From Geobacter sp. (GTDB lineage: Bacteria > Desulfobacterota > Desulfuromonadia > Geobacterales > Pseudopelobacteraceae), in contig PJFB01000001.1 in NCBI GenBank assembly GCA_003574895.1, forward strand, positions 620,001-684,000: 64,000 nucleotides of DNA. Reading direction: 5' to 3'. Made by a program: the position numbers and the translations under genes. Below the pieces are notes generated by a model. That model did no database searches, was not told the origin of the DNA, and worked only from the letters and a program-made list of their open reading frames with translations. Positions 1 through 8,646 of the stretch are shown here, in pieces (the first letter of the stretch is position 1; each line of letters opens with the position of its first letter).

Positions 1-130
1 CGTCCATGCCGGCACCCAGTTTTTCCATGCCCTCCACTTCAAGGCCGAGCATGGTAAGCAGGTCAGCCAACTGCTCGGGGGACAGATCGAAATCAACGAA
101 TTCCTTGAGCCAATTGTAGGTTACATTCAT
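1..130 (-). CDS. pheT: Phenylalanyl-tRNA synthetase beta subunit (N-terminal fragment)
   Basis: Only the first 43 codons lie in the window; the gene runs off the left edge. It begins MNVTYNWLKEF, the usual start of PheT, the large subunit that with PheS charges tRNA-Phe. The ATG follows the pheS stop by about 100 bases on the same strand, so the two form the usual pheST pair. No strong ribosome binding site is seen upstream. The N-terminal part normally leads into the tRNA-binding and B3/B4 editing domains, which are outside the window. Confidence 0.9.
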   Translation of the reverse strand, partial: MNVTYNWLKEFVDFDLSPEQLADLLTMLGLEVEGMEKLGAGMD

Positions 131-228
131 ATCAGAACACCATTAATGAATAGATTCAACATCATGTGACACCGGGACATACATGAACCACCTGCGGATG
201 CAGCCCAGAATTGACTCAAAAAACCGGA

Positions 229-1245
229 TCAGAATTGACGCAGGAAGCGGACGTCATTTTCGAAGAGCAAGCGCATGTCGCCAATCCCGTACTTCAACAT
301 TGCAATACGCTCAATCCCCATGCCAAAGGCAAATCCGGAAATATCTTCAGCATCGTAGTTAACATGTCGATAAACCTCTGGATCCACCATGCCGGCGCCC
401 AGGATTTCAAGCCAACCGCTGTTCTTGCATACCCGGCAACCTTTGCCATTGCAGATCACACAGGCGATATCGACTTCGGCCGAAGGTTCTGTAAAAGGGA
501 AGAAACTCGGGCGGAGACGCACGCCGGTCTTCTGGCCGAAGAGCTGATTGGTAAAAATAGTCAGAATCCCTTTCAGATCGCCGAAAGTGACGCCCTTATC
601 TACCATTAGGCCTTCGATTTGATGAAACATCGGCGAGTGGGTTGCGTCGGAATCGCAACGATACACCGTACCCGGCGCTATAATGCGCACCGGCGGCCTC
701 TGTTTCAACATGGTCCGAATCTGTACCGGGGAGGTGTGTGTACGCAGCAGCAGATTGTTGTCTACAAAGAAAGTGTCCTGCATGTCGCGCGCGGGATGCT
801 CTGGCGGGAAGTTGAGCGCCTCGAAATTGTACCAGTCGTGCTCAATCTCAGGCCCTTCCGCAACCGAAAAACCCAGACTGGCGAAGATGTCGCAGACTTC
901 CTCAGTAACCAGGGTGATCGGGTGCTTGGTACCGCAAATATCCCGACGGCCAGGAAGTGTTACATCTATTCGCTCAGACTTGAGCCGTTCTATCGTTGCC
1001 TGCTCCCTTGCAGATAGCAAAGCAGCCTCAAGACTGGTTTCAATCTCATCTCTGACAGAATTGACCAGTTGGCCAACCACTGGGCGTTCATCGGGGGCCA
1101 GTCCGCCTAAACCCTTCATCAGAGCCGTCAATTGACCTTTGCGTCCAAGAAATTTCACACGAATATCTTGGAGCCCATCCTCGCCAGTGGCCTCGCCAAT
1201 GGCCTGCAAGGCATCCCGTTTTAATTGCTCAAGCTGTTCCCGCAT
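229..1245 (-). CDS. pheS: Phenylalanyl-tRNA synthetase alpha subunit
   Basis: The 338-residue product is the catalytic alpha chain of class II PheRS, which joins phenylalanine to tRNA-Phe. The N-terminal coiled coil (about residues 1-85) precedes the class II core. Visible signatures are THTSPVQIRTM (motif 1 region), SFFPFTEPSAEVD and the C-terminal GFAFGMGIERIAM (motif 3). Length fits the family (about 330-345). An upstream in-frame start would add 33 residues unlike PheS; the ATG chosen starts MREQLEQLKRD and follows AGGTAG. A strong terminator separates it from rplT, so pheST may be expressed partly apart from the thrS-infC unit. Confidence 0.95.
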   Translation of the reverse strand: MREQLEQLKRDALQAIGEATGEDGLQDIRVKFLGRKGQLTALMKGLGGLAPDERPVVGQLVNSVRDEIETSLEAALLSAREQATIERLKSERIDVTLPGRRDICGTKHPITLVTEEVCDIFASLGFSVAEGPEIEHDWYNFEALNFPPEHPARDMQDTFFVDNNLLLRTHTSPVQIRTMLKQRPPVRIIAPGTVYRCDSDATHSPMFHQIEGLMVDKGVTFGDLKGILTIFTNQLFGQKTGVRLRPSFFPFTEPSAEVDIACVICNGKGCRVCKNSGWLEILGAGMVDPEVYRHVNYDAEDISGFAFGMGIERIAMLKYGIGDMRLLFENDVRFLRQF

Positions 1246-1373
1246 GGCATCTACCTGTATTTCGGATTTGTAAAAAGCACCATCTTGCAAGACTATCGCT
1301 TCAAGTGAACACGCTGCATGGTTGAATACAGAACAGCCACTCAAATATATGGGCTTTATTGACTCTGAACCTT

Positions 1374-1406
1374 AAAAAAAAGGAATGGGAGTTTTCATCC
1401 CATTCC
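1374..1406 (-). terminator. Rho-independent terminator/attenuator between rplT and pheS
   Basis: On the minus strand a 9-bp stem (GGAATGGGA pairing with TCCCATTCC, 7-base loop) is followed by eight T residues. It lies after rplT and about 130 bases before the pheS start, so it ends most rplT transcripts or regulates read-through into pheST. Confidence 0.85.
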
Positions 1407-1441
1407 CGGTGTGCTGTTCTTTATTTAGAACATGCCTGAGA

Positions 1442-1795
1442 TCAAATACTTGATTTTGCCATCCCGGCAATCTCCGCAAAACCTTTAGGGTCGGAAACTG
1501 CGATATCCGCCAAAACCTTGCGATCAATCTCGACATTGGCCTTCTTGAGGCCAAAAATAAATTTACTGTAGGACAGTCCATTCAGACGTGATGCCGCGTT
1601 AATACGTGTTATCCACAGACTGCGGAAGTCGCGCTTTTTAACACGACGGTCACGAAAGGCATAATTGAGGGCTCTATCAACCGCCTCGGTCGCGCTTCGG
1701 AACAATTTGCTCCGTGCGCCGCGATAACCCTTGGCAAGCTTCAACACCTTATTACGTCTTCGTCTCGCTTTAAAACCTCTTTTTACGCGTGCCAT
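1442..1795 (-). CDS. rplT: 50S ribosomal protein L20
   Basis: The 117-residue basic protein begins [14 protein letters not shown] and ends with the L20 globular domain ([16 protein letters not shown]). L20 binds 23S rRNA early in large-subunit assembly. In E. coli and Bacillus it also represses its own operon by binding the rpmI leader; no such leader structure was worked out here. Length is typical. The start follows a clear AAGGAG. It lies 74 bases after rpmI in the conserved infC-rpmI-rplT order. Confidence 0.97.
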   Translation of the reverse strand: MARVKRGFKARRRRNKVLKLAKGYRGARSKLFRSATEAVDRALNYAFRDRRVKKRDFRSLWITRINAASRLNGLSYSKFIFGLKKANVEIDRKVLADIAVSDPKGFAEIAGMAKSSI

Positions 1796-1869
1796 ACTTT
1801 ACTCCTTATTGATGAATTTCGCCCGATCCATAAGGGGAGACATTCCTCATGGTTCTTGGCATTGGCCCG

Positions 1870-2067
1870 TTATTTGTACGGGATTAATCTGGCAATATTT
1901 TTCTGGTCAACATCAGCCACCATGGAGGAGCTGCGCAGGTTGCGCTTACGCTTGCGGGTTTTGCATGTCAGAATGTGGCTGGTAAAAGCGTTACCGCGTT
2001 TGATGCGGCCGGTGCCTGACTTTTTGAAGCGCTTGGCAGCACCGCGATTGGTCTTGATCTTAGGCAT
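1870..2067 (-). CDS. rpmI: 50S ribosomal protein L35
   Basis: The 65-residue basic protein starts [20 protein letters not shown], the standard L35 N-terminus, and has the usual family length. L35 is a small 23S rRNA-binding protein of the large subunit. A GAAGGAGAAATAC leader gives a good ribosome binding site. It sits between infC and rplT as in most bacteria. Confidence 0.97.
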   Translation of the reverse strand: MPKIKTNRGAAKRFKKSGTGRIKRGNAFTSHILTCKTRKRKRNLRSSSMVADVDQKNIARLIPYK

Positions 2068-2114
2068 TGTATTTCTCCTTCTTTTTAAAGAATACCAAAA
2101 GGTTAATTCAGTAT

Positions 2115-2633
2115 TTATTTTTTTACCTTGGGCGCGACAATCATGAACATGCTGCGTCCATCAACACGGGGTTGGGATTCAATCACTGCGATATCAGCCA
2201 GTTCGGCTGCGAAACGCTCGATGACGGCCCGGCCGATATCCATATGGGTGATTTCGCGCCCCCTGAACACCAGAGTAACCTTGGCCTTATTACCTTCTTC
2301 GAGAAAACGCCTTACATGTTTAACCTTGAACATCAAGTCATGGTCATCGGTCTTAGGACGCAATTTGATCTCTTTGACCTCTACATGCACCTGTTTCTTC
2401 TTGGCTTCTTGCTGTTTTTTGCTTTGCTGGTACTTGAATTTGCCATAATCCATAATCCTGCATACAGGAGGAACCGCGTTGGGCGATACTTCCACTAGGT
2501 CAAGCTGCTGCTGTTCAGCCATTTCCAGAGCTTGCGAGGTAGGAATGACGCCTAGGGCCTCTCCATCCGCACTGATCACGCGAACTTCAGCAGCACGAAT
2601 GGCGGTATTAATGTTTACGGTCGGTTTTGCTAT
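2115..2633 (-). CDS. infC: Translation initiation factor IF-3 with AUA start codon
   Basis: IF-3 binds the 30S subunit, prevents premature 50S joining and checks start-codon/initiator-tRNA pairing. The reading frame opens upstream of the first GTG as [24 protein letters not shown], the conserved IF-3 N-terminus, and the only start codon that fits is ATA at 2631-2633. It lies 7 bases after a perfect AGGAGG. The two IF-3 domains follow (N domain to about residue 80; C domain with [14 protein letters not shown]). The product is 172 residues, normal for the family. Non-AUG infC starts, such as AUU in E. coli, allow autoregulation because IF-3 rejects such codons. A GTG start at 2579 would delete 18 conserved residues. 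Confidence 0.93.
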   Translation of the reverse strand: MAKPTVNINTAIRAAEVRVISADGEALGVIPTSQALEMAEQQQLDLVEVSPNAVPPVCRIMDYGKFKYQQSKKQQEAKKKQVHVEVKEIKLRPKTDDHDLMFKVKHVRRFLEEGNKAKVTLVFRGREITHMDIGRAVIERFAAELADIAVIESQPRVDGRSMFMIVAPKVKK

Positions 2634-2646
2634 GACTGCACCTCCT
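2631..2646 (-). promoter_or_regulatory. infC ribosome binding site and AUA initiator
   Basis: A consensus AGGAGG at 2641-2646 precedes the ATA at 2631-2633 by 7 bases. No ATG, GTG or TTG lies at the proper distance. The strong site paired with a disfavoured start codon is the arrangement expected for IF-3 feedback on its own initiation. Confidence 0.8.
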
Positions 2647-2686
2647 GGATGGAACGGCTATATTCTCCGTATCCTCGATCAAACTT

Positions 2687-4597
2687 CTATTTGAATTGTT
2701 TACGTTCGTTTTCAACAAACTCAGCAAACTCGAGAGGCTTCATTGGATCCAAATTTTTCCCGTCACGGTAACGCGGGGTCACCGTTCCATGCTCCATCTC
2801 TTTGTCGCCAATAACGAGCATATAGGGAATTTTCTGAAGTTGAGCCTCGCGGATCTTGAAGCTCAGTTTTTCATTGCGGAAGTCACCTTGAATTCTTATA
2901 CCAGCACCCCTGAGATGCGCAAGAACATCCTGGGCATATGGTATATGATTATCGGTCACCGTCAGCACAATGGCCTGCACTGGCGAAAGCCAAAGCGGGA
3001 AACTGCCAGCATAATGTTCGATGAGTACACCGATAAATCGCTCGATGGCACCCAGGATAACCCTGTGGACCATTACCGGACGCTTTTTCTCCCCGTCCGG
3101 CGCGATATAATGAAGATCAAAACGTTCGGGGAGTGTAAAATCGCACTGGATAGTAGCACACTGCCAGCGCCTGTCAAGCGCGTCTTTCAGCTTAATATCA
3201 ATCTTGGGACCATAAAATGCCCCATCACCTTCGTTAATCTCATAGGGACGACCAGTATCCTTGAGGGCCGACAGCAACGCATTGGTTGCCAGCTCCCAGG
3301 CCGAATCGTCACCAATGGACTTTTCAGGACGGGTGGAAAGCTCCATCTCGTAGTCAAAACCAAAGATTGCCATAACGTCATTGACAAACTTGAGGACCCC
3401 TTTGATTTCGGCATCCAGTTGATCCGGGGTACAGAGGATGTGGGCATCATCCTGGGTAAAGCCGCGCACTCGTAAAAGTCCGTGCAATACGCCGGCACGC
3501 TCGTGACGATGCACGGTACCAAGTTCAAAATACCGCAAAGGCAGGTCTCGGTAGCTCCTGAGCTGGGACTTGTAGATCATCATGTGGGCCAGGCAGTTCA
3601 TCGGCTTAATACCGTAGCCTTGCTCGTCCACCTCTGTAAAATACATGTTTTCGCGGTAATTCTCATAATGACCAGAGCGCTGCCAAAGTTCTGTTTTGAG
3701 AATCTGCGGTCCAACCACGATGTCATAACCACGCTTAAAATGCTCGCGGCGCTCAAAATCTTCCAGAATGGTCCGCAGCATGGCACCCTTGGGATGCCAG
3801 ATTACCAGCCCGGCTCCCACTTCATCGGAGAAGGAAAAAAGGTCCAATTCCTTACCTAGCTTGCGATGGTCGCGGCGCTTGGCCTCCTCAAGACGGTGCA
3901 AATACGCATCAAGCTCTTTTTTATCGGCAAAAGCTGTACCGTAGATGCGCTGCAGCATACGGTTCTTCTCATCGCCACGCCAGTAGGCCCCTGCGATTGA
4001 AAGCAGCTTGAATGCCTTGATGCGTGATGTCGACGGCAAATGCGGGCCACGGCAAAGATCGGCAAAACCACCCTGGGTATAGATCGAAACGGTTTCAGCA
4101 CCAAGGTCGTTGATCAGCTCGGCCTTGTAGGACTCTCCCAAATCGGTGAACATTTTTATGGCATCGCTGCTGGAGAGCTCACTACGTTCGATCTTCAGGT
4201 CAGCTGCTGCCAGCTCTGCCATCTTTGCTTCGATACGCTCCAGATCTTCGGGAGTAAAGGATGTGTCAACATCAAAATCATAATAGAAGCCGCTCTCGAT
4301 AGCCGGTCCGATGGTCACCTTGGCCTTGGGAAAAAGCTCCTTGACCGCTTGGGCCATGAGATGGGAGGCGGAATGGCGGATAATCTCCAATGCCTCAAGA
4401 CTCTTCTCGGTAATGATTTCGACATTGGCACCATTACTGAGCTGGGCAGACAAGTCAACCAAAGCACCATTTATCTTGCCGGCAATGGCAGCCTTGGCCA
4501 GTCCGGCTCCGATGGAGGCGGCCAGGTCGGAAACAGTCGCTCCGACAGGCAATTCACGTATCGAACCATCTGGAAGAGAAATATTGATGTTTGGCAT
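2687..4597 (-). CDS. thrS: Threonyl-tRNA synthetase
   Basis: The 636-residue class II synthetase charges tRNA-Thr. Domains run in the expected order: TGS domain (1-60), editing domain with [16 protein letters not shown] near residue 75, catalytic core (about 240-535) with zinc-site residues in [10 protein letters not shown] and motif 2 around [12 protein letters not shown], then a C-terminal anticodon-binding domain. Length is typical. An AAAGGA sits before the ATG. Only 23 bases separate the start from a terminator-like hairpin that follows tRNA-Val, so expression probably depends on read-through from the tRNA promoter. Confidence 0.97.
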   Translation of the reverse strand: MPNINISLPDGSIRELPVGATVSDLAASIGAGLAKAAIAGKINGALVDLSAQLSNGANVEIITEKSLEALEIIRHSASHLMAQAVKELFPKAKVTIGPAIESGFYYDFDVDTSFTPEDLERIEAKMAELAAADLKIERSELSSSDAIKMFTDLGESYKAELINDLGAETVSIYTQGGFADLCRGPHLPSTSRIKAFKLLSIAGAYWRGDEKNRMLQRIYGTAFADKKELDAYLHRLEEAKRRDHRKLGKELDLFSFSDEVGAGLVIWHPKGAMLRTILEDFERREHFKRGYDIVVGPQILKTELWQRSGHYENYRENMYFTEVDEQGYGIKPMNCLAHMMIYKSQLRSYRDLPLRYFELGTVHRHERAGVLHGLLRVRGFTQDDAHILCTPDQLDAEIKGVLKFVNDVMAIFGFDYEMELSTRPEKSIGDDSAWELATNALLSALKDTGRPYEINEGDGAFYGPKIDIKLKDALDRRWQCATIQCDFTLPERFDLHYIAPDGEKKRPVMVHRVILGAIERFIGVLIEHYAGSFPLWLSPVQAIVLTVTDNHIPYAQDVLAHLRGAGIRIQGDFRNEKLSFKIREAQLQKIPYMLVIGDKEMEHGTVTPRYRDGKNLDPMKPLEFAEFVENERKQFK

Positions 4598-4620
4598 AGG
4601 ATTTGTCCTTTTAAAGGTGC

Positions 4621-4651
4621 AAACAGAAAAGGCATCGAAACCATCGATGCC
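4621..4651 (-). terminator. Terminator-like hairpin between tRNA-Val and thrS
   Basis: On the minus strand GGCATCGA pairs with TCGATGCC around a 5-base loop, followed by TTTTCTGTTT. It ends tRNA-Val transcripts, but since no room for a promoter remains before thrS it may also act as an attenuator. Confidence 0.75.
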
Positions 4652-4669
4652 CTGCAGCTGCTGCTTAGA

Positions 4670-4744
4670 TGGTAGGCGCGGGCGGTCTCGAACCGCCGAC
4701 CTCTACCGTGTCAAGGTAGCGCTCTCCCCCTGAGCTACGCGCCT
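4670..4744 (-). tRNA. tRNA-Val (anticodon GAC)
   Basis: A full cloverleaf can be drawn. The acceptor AGGCGCG pairs with CGCGCCT, the D stem is GCTC/GAGC, the anticodon stem CTACC/GGTAG holds loop TTGACAC (anticodon GAC), and the T stem is GGCGG/CCGCC. The 3' CCA is encoded. It is 75 bases long and lies directly upstream of thrS on the same strand. Confidence 0.95.
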
Positions 4745-4760
4745 GCACCAAAGCGGAAGA

Positions 4761-4790
4761 GTAATATCAATAATCAAACCATGTTGTCAA
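4761..4790 (-). promoter_or_regulatory. Candidate promoter of tRNA-Val (and thrS operon)
   Basis: TTGACA at 4785-4790 and TATTAC at 4761-4766 on the minus strand are 18 bases apart. The predicted start is about 10 bases before the mature tRNA. It overlaps the last codons of the upstream methylase gene. Confidence 0.6.
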
Positions 4791-6255
4791 GCGGTTTTAT
4801 ATATTTTTCCAATCGCGCCACGCTCTCGACGTGCATTGTCTGAGGAAACATGTCGACAGGCTGAATTTCCGAGCAGACATAACCTAATGTTTTCAATATA
4901 TTGAGATCTCTGGCCAGACTTTGAGGAGAACAGGACACATAGATCAGGGTACGGCAAGAAAGTGCTGCAACCCGCCGTAATACTGATTCTTCACATCCCT
5001 TTCGGGGGGGATTGAGAACAACCACGTCAACATGCTCATTATCATCTTCAAGTTCTTCCAAAATTTCAGAGACATCACCGGCCTCAAACCGGCAATTCCC
5101 AACGGCGTTCAGCCGCGCGTTTTTACGTGCATCCGCAACCGCAGCCTCGACAACTTCGACCCCGATCACCTTTAGGGCGCCAGGGGCCAGGAAAAGTGCA
5201 ATCCCGCCGATACCGCAGTACAGGTCCAGAACGGTTTCTTTGCCTGTAAGGGCAGCCCACTCACGGACCCTGCCGTAGATCAGGCGGGCACCATCACAAT
5301 TTACCTGAAAGAAAGATCGGGGCGAAATCATCAAAGAAACGTCACCTATCCGCTCCGTAAGATGATGCTTGGGAGTCAGAAAGTGATCCGTCGGCCCCAT
5401 GATGACATTTCCCTCGGAACTGTTAACATTTTGGGCCACCACCTCAACTTCGGGCAGATTCTCACGAACAAAGCGGCCCAGATGGTGTATTTCATTGAAC
5501 GAACGCTGGGACGTCACAAAAACAACCATCGCCTTCTGTTCCGCCTCTGACACCCTGACCACGAGGTACCGTAATAGTCCCATCTTGCTACGCGGATTGT
5601 AGATCGGCACCTTCATTTTAGTTATTCCGCGCCTGACCACCTCCACCACTTTATTGACCAGAGGGTGGTGGATAGGGCATTCCTGCAGATCAAACACGTC
5701 ATGCGTGGAACGGCGATAGATACCGATGTAGGGGTCTGAAAATTTGCCGGCTATGGCGAGTCTGGCTGTCGTGCGGTAGTGTATCAGGCGTTGCGGAGAG
5801 AGCAGCGGTAATACGGAAATTTCACCCAGATCGCGATATGGACGCAATTCATTGCAGATCATCTGATGCTTCCAGGTGGTCTGCTCGGCATATTTCATCG
5901 TAATCAGCGGGCAACCGAGACACAAGGCGCTGTCACCGCAAGGGGGCCGCCTGCTACGCATAGCTGAAGGCACAAGAATCTTTTGCACATGGCCGAAAGC
6001 AATGTGTTGGGCCACATGATCAATGCCGACACGGACTGTGTCGCCCGGCACCCCCCCAGCAATTCTTAATGCATGGGATTCACTGCAGGAAATACCGTAT
6101 CCTTCACTGTCGAGTCCTGTGATGCTTACTTCAAGGATGGATTTGCTGGTAAGCTTCTTTGGCCGCAATTCCTTAGAACCGGGTGAATCAAAAACCTTGG
6201 CATTTGCCGTTTTTTCGTGCCTTACACTATCTTTATTTAGAGGTTTTTTTTTCAA
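4774..6255 (-). CDS. rlmD: 23S rRNA (uracil-5-)-methyltransferase, RlmD/RumA-type
   Basis: This TrmA/RumA-family enzyme would transfer a methyl group from SAM to C5 of a uridine in 23S rRNA (U1939 in E. coli). A TRAM-like domain follows a Lys-rich N-terminus (about residues 38-100). Next comes the iron-sulfur motif C-x5-C-x2-C (CGDSALCLGC), with a fourth Cys in QECPIHHP. The SAM site reads VLDLYCGIGGIALF, and the catalytic region has VVLNPPRKGCEES followed by YVSCSPQSLARDL. The start is TTG with a weak AAGG and is uncertain. It lies downstream of rph and rdgB. Exact uridine target cannot be read from sequence. Confidence 0.85.
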   Translation of the reverse strand: MKKKPLNKDSVRHEKTANAKVFDSPGSKELRPKKLTSKSILEVSITGLDSEGYGISCSESHALRIAGGVPGDTVRVGIDHVAQHIAFGHVQKILVPSAMRSRRPPCGDSALCLGCPLITMKYAEQTTWKHQMICNELRPYRDLGEISVLPLLSPQRLIHYRTTARLAIAGKFSDPYIGIYRRSTHDVFDLQECPIHHPLVNKVVEVVRRGITKMKVPIYNPRSKMGLLRYLVVRVSEAEQKAMVVFVTSQRSFNEIHHLGRFVRENLPEVEVVAQNVNSSEGNVIMGPTDHFLTPKHHLTERIGDVSLMISPRSFFQVNCDGARLIYGRVREWAALTGKETVLDLYCGIGGIALFLAPGALKVIGVEVVEAAVADARKNARLNAVGNCRFEAGDVSEILEELEDDNEHVDVVVLNPPRKGCEESVLRRVAALSCRTLIYVSCSPQSLARDLNILKTLGYVCSEIQPVDMFPQTMHVESVARLEKYIKPLDNMV

Positions 6256-6279
6256 TATTTTTTAAACCTTTACTTTAAT

Positions 6280-6876
6280 TTATAATCGTATCTTGTCCAG
6301 ATATGCGCGAAACAGCCGTAGTGCCTGGCCACGATGACTGATACAATTCTTTTCCGCAAGCGTAAGCTCTGCCATGGTCCGCTCAAAACCATCCACAAGA
6401 AAGAGTGGATCATAACCAAAACCGCCAGTGCCACGTTCCCGGTCCAGAATCCGTCCACTCACGCTGCCTGAGAAAATCTGTTCAACACCATCCGGTGTCA
6501 CAAATGCCATGACACAGACAAAAGCAGCCTGACGCTGTTCGGGTGGCGTCCCAACCATCTCCGCCAAAAGCTTTCGGTTGTTGGCTACATCATCGGCCGA
6601 CTCGCCTGCGAATCGGGCTGAAAACACACCGGGCCGCTCATCAAGAGCCCGCACCACTAAACCGGAATCATCGGCAATTGTTGGCAAGCCAGTGAAAAGC
6701 ATCGCTTCGCGGGCCTTTTTGAGGGCGTTCTCACTAAAAGTAGTACCATCCTCGTTTGTCTCTGGTAGATTCGGAAAATCAGAGGCACAAAGGACTTTTT
6801 CAACAACACCAGCCAAAACCGCCTCGATTTCAAGCAATTTGCCACGGTTACGGGTGGCTACCATCAGTTCCTTCAT
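6280..6876 (-). CDS. rdgB: XTP/dITP diphosphatase (non-canonical purine NTP pyrophosphatase)
   Basis: The 198-residue Ham1/RdgB enzyme hydrolyses XTP, ITP and dITP to the monophosphates and so cleans the nucleotide pool. The N-terminal [17 protein letters not shown] and the ADDSGLVV segment are family signatures, and the C-terminal [10 protein letters not shown] is also typical. Its ATG overlaps the rph stop by four bases (ATGA), pointing to translational coupling in an rph-rdgB operon, an order seen in many bacteria. Confidence 0.95.
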   Translation of the reverse strand: MKELMVATRNRGKLLEIEAVLAGVVEKVLCASDFPNLPETNEDGTTFSENALKKAREAMLFTGLPTIADDSGLVVRALDERPGVFSARFAGESADDVANNRKLLAEMVGTPPEQRQAAFVCVMAFVTPDGVEQIFSGSVSGRILDRERGTGGFGYDPLFLVDGFERTMAELTLAEKNCISHRGQALRLFRAYLDKIRL

Positions 6877-7592
6877 CCTCTGAGAGCTGTTTCCTGAATT
6901 GCAAACAGACGCATAATCCCCTCCGTGGCCAGTGTGCGCATGGCATCCATCTGGCCAATTGTGAACGGTTCGGCCTCGGCAGTGCCCTGGACCTCAACAA
7001 AACGATTGCTGGATGTCATCACGAAGTTCATATCCACCTCGGCAGCAGAATCCTCGCAATAGTTAAGATCAAGTAAGGCCATGCCATCCACAATGCCAAC
7101 ACTCACTGCAGCCACAGCCTCTTTCAGTGGAACATGTGTGAGCAGTCCTTTTTTCTGCAGAACGGTCAGTGCGTCAGCTAAAGCAACATAGGCTCCGGTA
7201 ATGGAGGCGGTCCTGGTGCCGCCGTCGGCCTGAATCACATCGCAATCCAAGTATACCGTCCGTTCGCCCAGGGCCGACATATCGGTGACTGCCCTTAAAG
7301 AGCGACCAATCAAGCGCTGGATCTCCAAGGTCCGGCCACTTTGCTTACCCTTGGCAGCCTCACGCGGGGATCTTGTATGGGTTGCCCGCGGGAGCATTGA
7401 GTACTCAGCCGTCACCCATCCGGCACCCTTGCCCCTTAGAAAAGGGGGAACGCTTTCCTCAACTGACGCGGTACAGATTACCTTTGTGTCGCCGAACTCG
7501 ACCAGAACAGACCCTTCGGCATGCTTGATATAATTTCTCGTAATGGTGACCGGACGCATTGTCTGATTGTCCCTGCCGTCATTTCTTGCCAT
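6873..7592 (-). CDS. rph: Ribonuclease PH
   Basis: RNase PH is a phosphate-dependent 3'-5' exoribonuclease that trims tRNA precursors. The 239-residue product begins [15 protein letters not shown] and shows the phosphorolytic fold motifs [20 protein letters not shown]-like (here [16 protein letters not shown]) and [13 protein letters not shown]-like ([13 protein letters not shown]). An upstream ATG six codons earlier overlaps the ribosome binding site GTAGGAG, so the ATG at 7592 is preferred. It is first in the rph-rdgB-rlmD run and has its own promoter candidate. Confidence 0.95.
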   Translation of the reverse strand: MARNDGRDNQTMRPVTITRNYIKHAEGSVLVEFGDTKVICTASVEESVPPFLRGKGAGWVTAEYSMLPRATHTRSPREAAKGKQSGRTLEIQRLIGRSLRAVTDMSALGERTVYLDCDVIQADGGTRTASITGAYVALADALTVLQKKGLLTHVPLKEAVAAVSVGIVDGMALLDLNYCEDSAAEVDMNFVMTSSNRFVEVQGTAEAEPFTIGQMDAMRTLATEGIMRLFAIQETALRG

Positions 7593-7640
7593 GGACCGCA
7601 CTCCTACCATTGAATTTGTAACAAAACAAACAAGCAGTGT

Positions 7641-7669
7641 TCAATATACTTTCAAAGTTGCCATGTCAA
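7641..7669 (-). promoter_or_regulatory. Candidate rph promoter
   Basis: TTGACA at 7664-7669 and TATTGA at 7641-7646 (minus strand) are 17 bases apart. The -35 begins just after the T-tract of the upstream terminator, so a new transcription unit starts here, about 40 bases before the rph ATG. Confidence 0.6.
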
Positions 7670-7670
7670 A

Positions 7671-7701
7671 CAAAAAGGGAAACCCAATTAAAGGGTTTCC
7701 C
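7671..7701 (-). terminator. Rho-independent terminator after the zinc-ribbon gene
   Basis: A perfect 9-bp stem (GGGAAACCC with GGGTTTCCC, 7-base loop) is followed on the minus strand by TTTTTG. It lies about 30 bases after the stop of the 51-residue zinc-ribbon gene. Confidence 0.85.
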
Positions 7702-7731
7702 TCTTTGTTCCCAGTATAGGATATCAAGGAC

Positions 7732-7887
7732 TCAGCCAAGATGGGTGTTATTGCTTCGCGCCCTGTTCACCAGAATTGTTGAGTCGAGCAGTTCCCCACA
7801 ACAAGTACATTTCCAGGCATCAAAAGAACGGACAAAATCATAGAACTTTTCAGCAAACATACGACCCTTGCAGCGTGGACATTGCAT
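7732..7887 (-). CDS. Small zinc-ribbon protein (51 aa)
   Basis: This short gene encodes 51 residues beginning MQCPRCKGRMFAEKFYDF. A CxxC pair at residues 3-6 and a second Cys group, CTCC at 27-30, would form a zinc ribbon. The charged middle and the tail SNNTHLG show no membrane segment. A GGGAGG stands 10 bases before the ATG and a strong terminator follows, so it appears to be a complete monocistronic gene. Proteins of this kind are common, unnamed conserved hypotheticals in Geobacter relatives. The role is unknown; nucleic acid or protein contacts are possible. Confidence 0.75.
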   Translation of the reverse strand: MQCPRCKGRMFAEKFYDFVRSFDAWKCTCCGELLDSTILVNRARSNNTHLG

Positions 7888-8018
7888 AATAAAATCCTCC
7901 CTATTGGGTTAATTGCAGTTCTGTCATCAATGTTGTATGACTCTTCAGCAACCATGCCAAAAAAGAGGGATACTCTGCCCCGACAAAAGCCATAATGTAA
8001 TAATGCTTTTAATATTGG

Positions 8019-8594
8019 TTAGTTAAAGTATTTTTTTAAATGTGTATACTTCTTTTCTCCAATGCCCTCAATGAATAATAGTTCTTGTACCCCCATTGAT
8101 CCGCCATTATTTTGACGATAGGCGACAATCCTTTTTGCCAATACCGGACCAATACCGGGAAGATGGTCAAAATCCGACGCACTCATCGCATTGATATCCA
8201 AAGGGATGCCCAAGATCATGCGATGGGCCGTTGGCATTGGACTGACAGATATTACTCCAAGCATCTCCGGACTTATCGCCAGCCTGATATCAGTGCCACA
8301 TTTAACTGGCGCGGCCTCACTTCCAGGTGTGTAAAAAGCTTTAAGGTCACTGGAAGGCACCGCCAATCTAATGGCGTCTATCGTCATTTGATTGGCGGAG
8401 ATTAAATATACCCCTGGATGTTTCACCTCACCACTGACGCTCACACACCCTTTATCATTCAAAAAAGGAAAAGCCGTCAGAGCAGCATTAAGACTACTTT
8501 GACGGCTTTTTATGAATAGCGGGACAGTGATTGCCATAGCCAGTGCGACGACAATCAGACGATAATAAATTGTTCCGCCGTGTTCAGGTTTCAA
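8019..8594 (-). CDS. ComEA-like helix-hairpin-helix protein
   Basis: A membrane anchor (about residues 11-27) is followed by an SLBB-like beta domain (VSGEVKHPGVYLIS) and a C-terminal pair of helix-hairpin-helix motifs (FDHLPGIGPVLAKRIVAYRQNNG and LLFIEGIGEKKYTHLKKYF). That order matches ComEA, the envelope DNA receptor for natural transformation. The start is TTG preceded by AAGG. It follows cimA by 52 bases on the same strand with no comEC or other competence gene here, so DNA uptake is only a family-based suggestion. Confidence 0.8.
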   Translation of the reverse strand: MKPEHGGTIYYRLIVVALAMAITVPLFIKSRQSSLNAALTAFPFLNDKGCVSVSGEVKHPGVYLISANQMTIDAIRLAVPSSDLKAFYTPGSEAAPVKCGTDIRLAISPEMLGVISVSPMPTAHRMILGIPLDINAMSASDFDHLPGIGPVLAKRIVAYRQNNGGSMGVQELLFIEGIGEKKYTHLKKYFN

Positions 8595-8646
8595 AATCTG
8601 GCCTTGGCAGCATACATTAAAATCAGTCGGTGACGATAAAAGTGGG

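Noticed and set aside
1372-1398. Eight-codon frame MKTPIPFF overlapping the terminator before pheS, looking like a Phe leader peptide.
   Set aside because: Its two Phe codons are simply the T-tract of the terminator and lie beyond the hairpin, where ribosome stalling could not control it; no alternative antiterminator structure was found.
4597-4669. T-box leader for thrS.
   Set aside because: The short gap after tRNA-Val holds only a simple hairpin; no specifier loop or T-box sequence is present.
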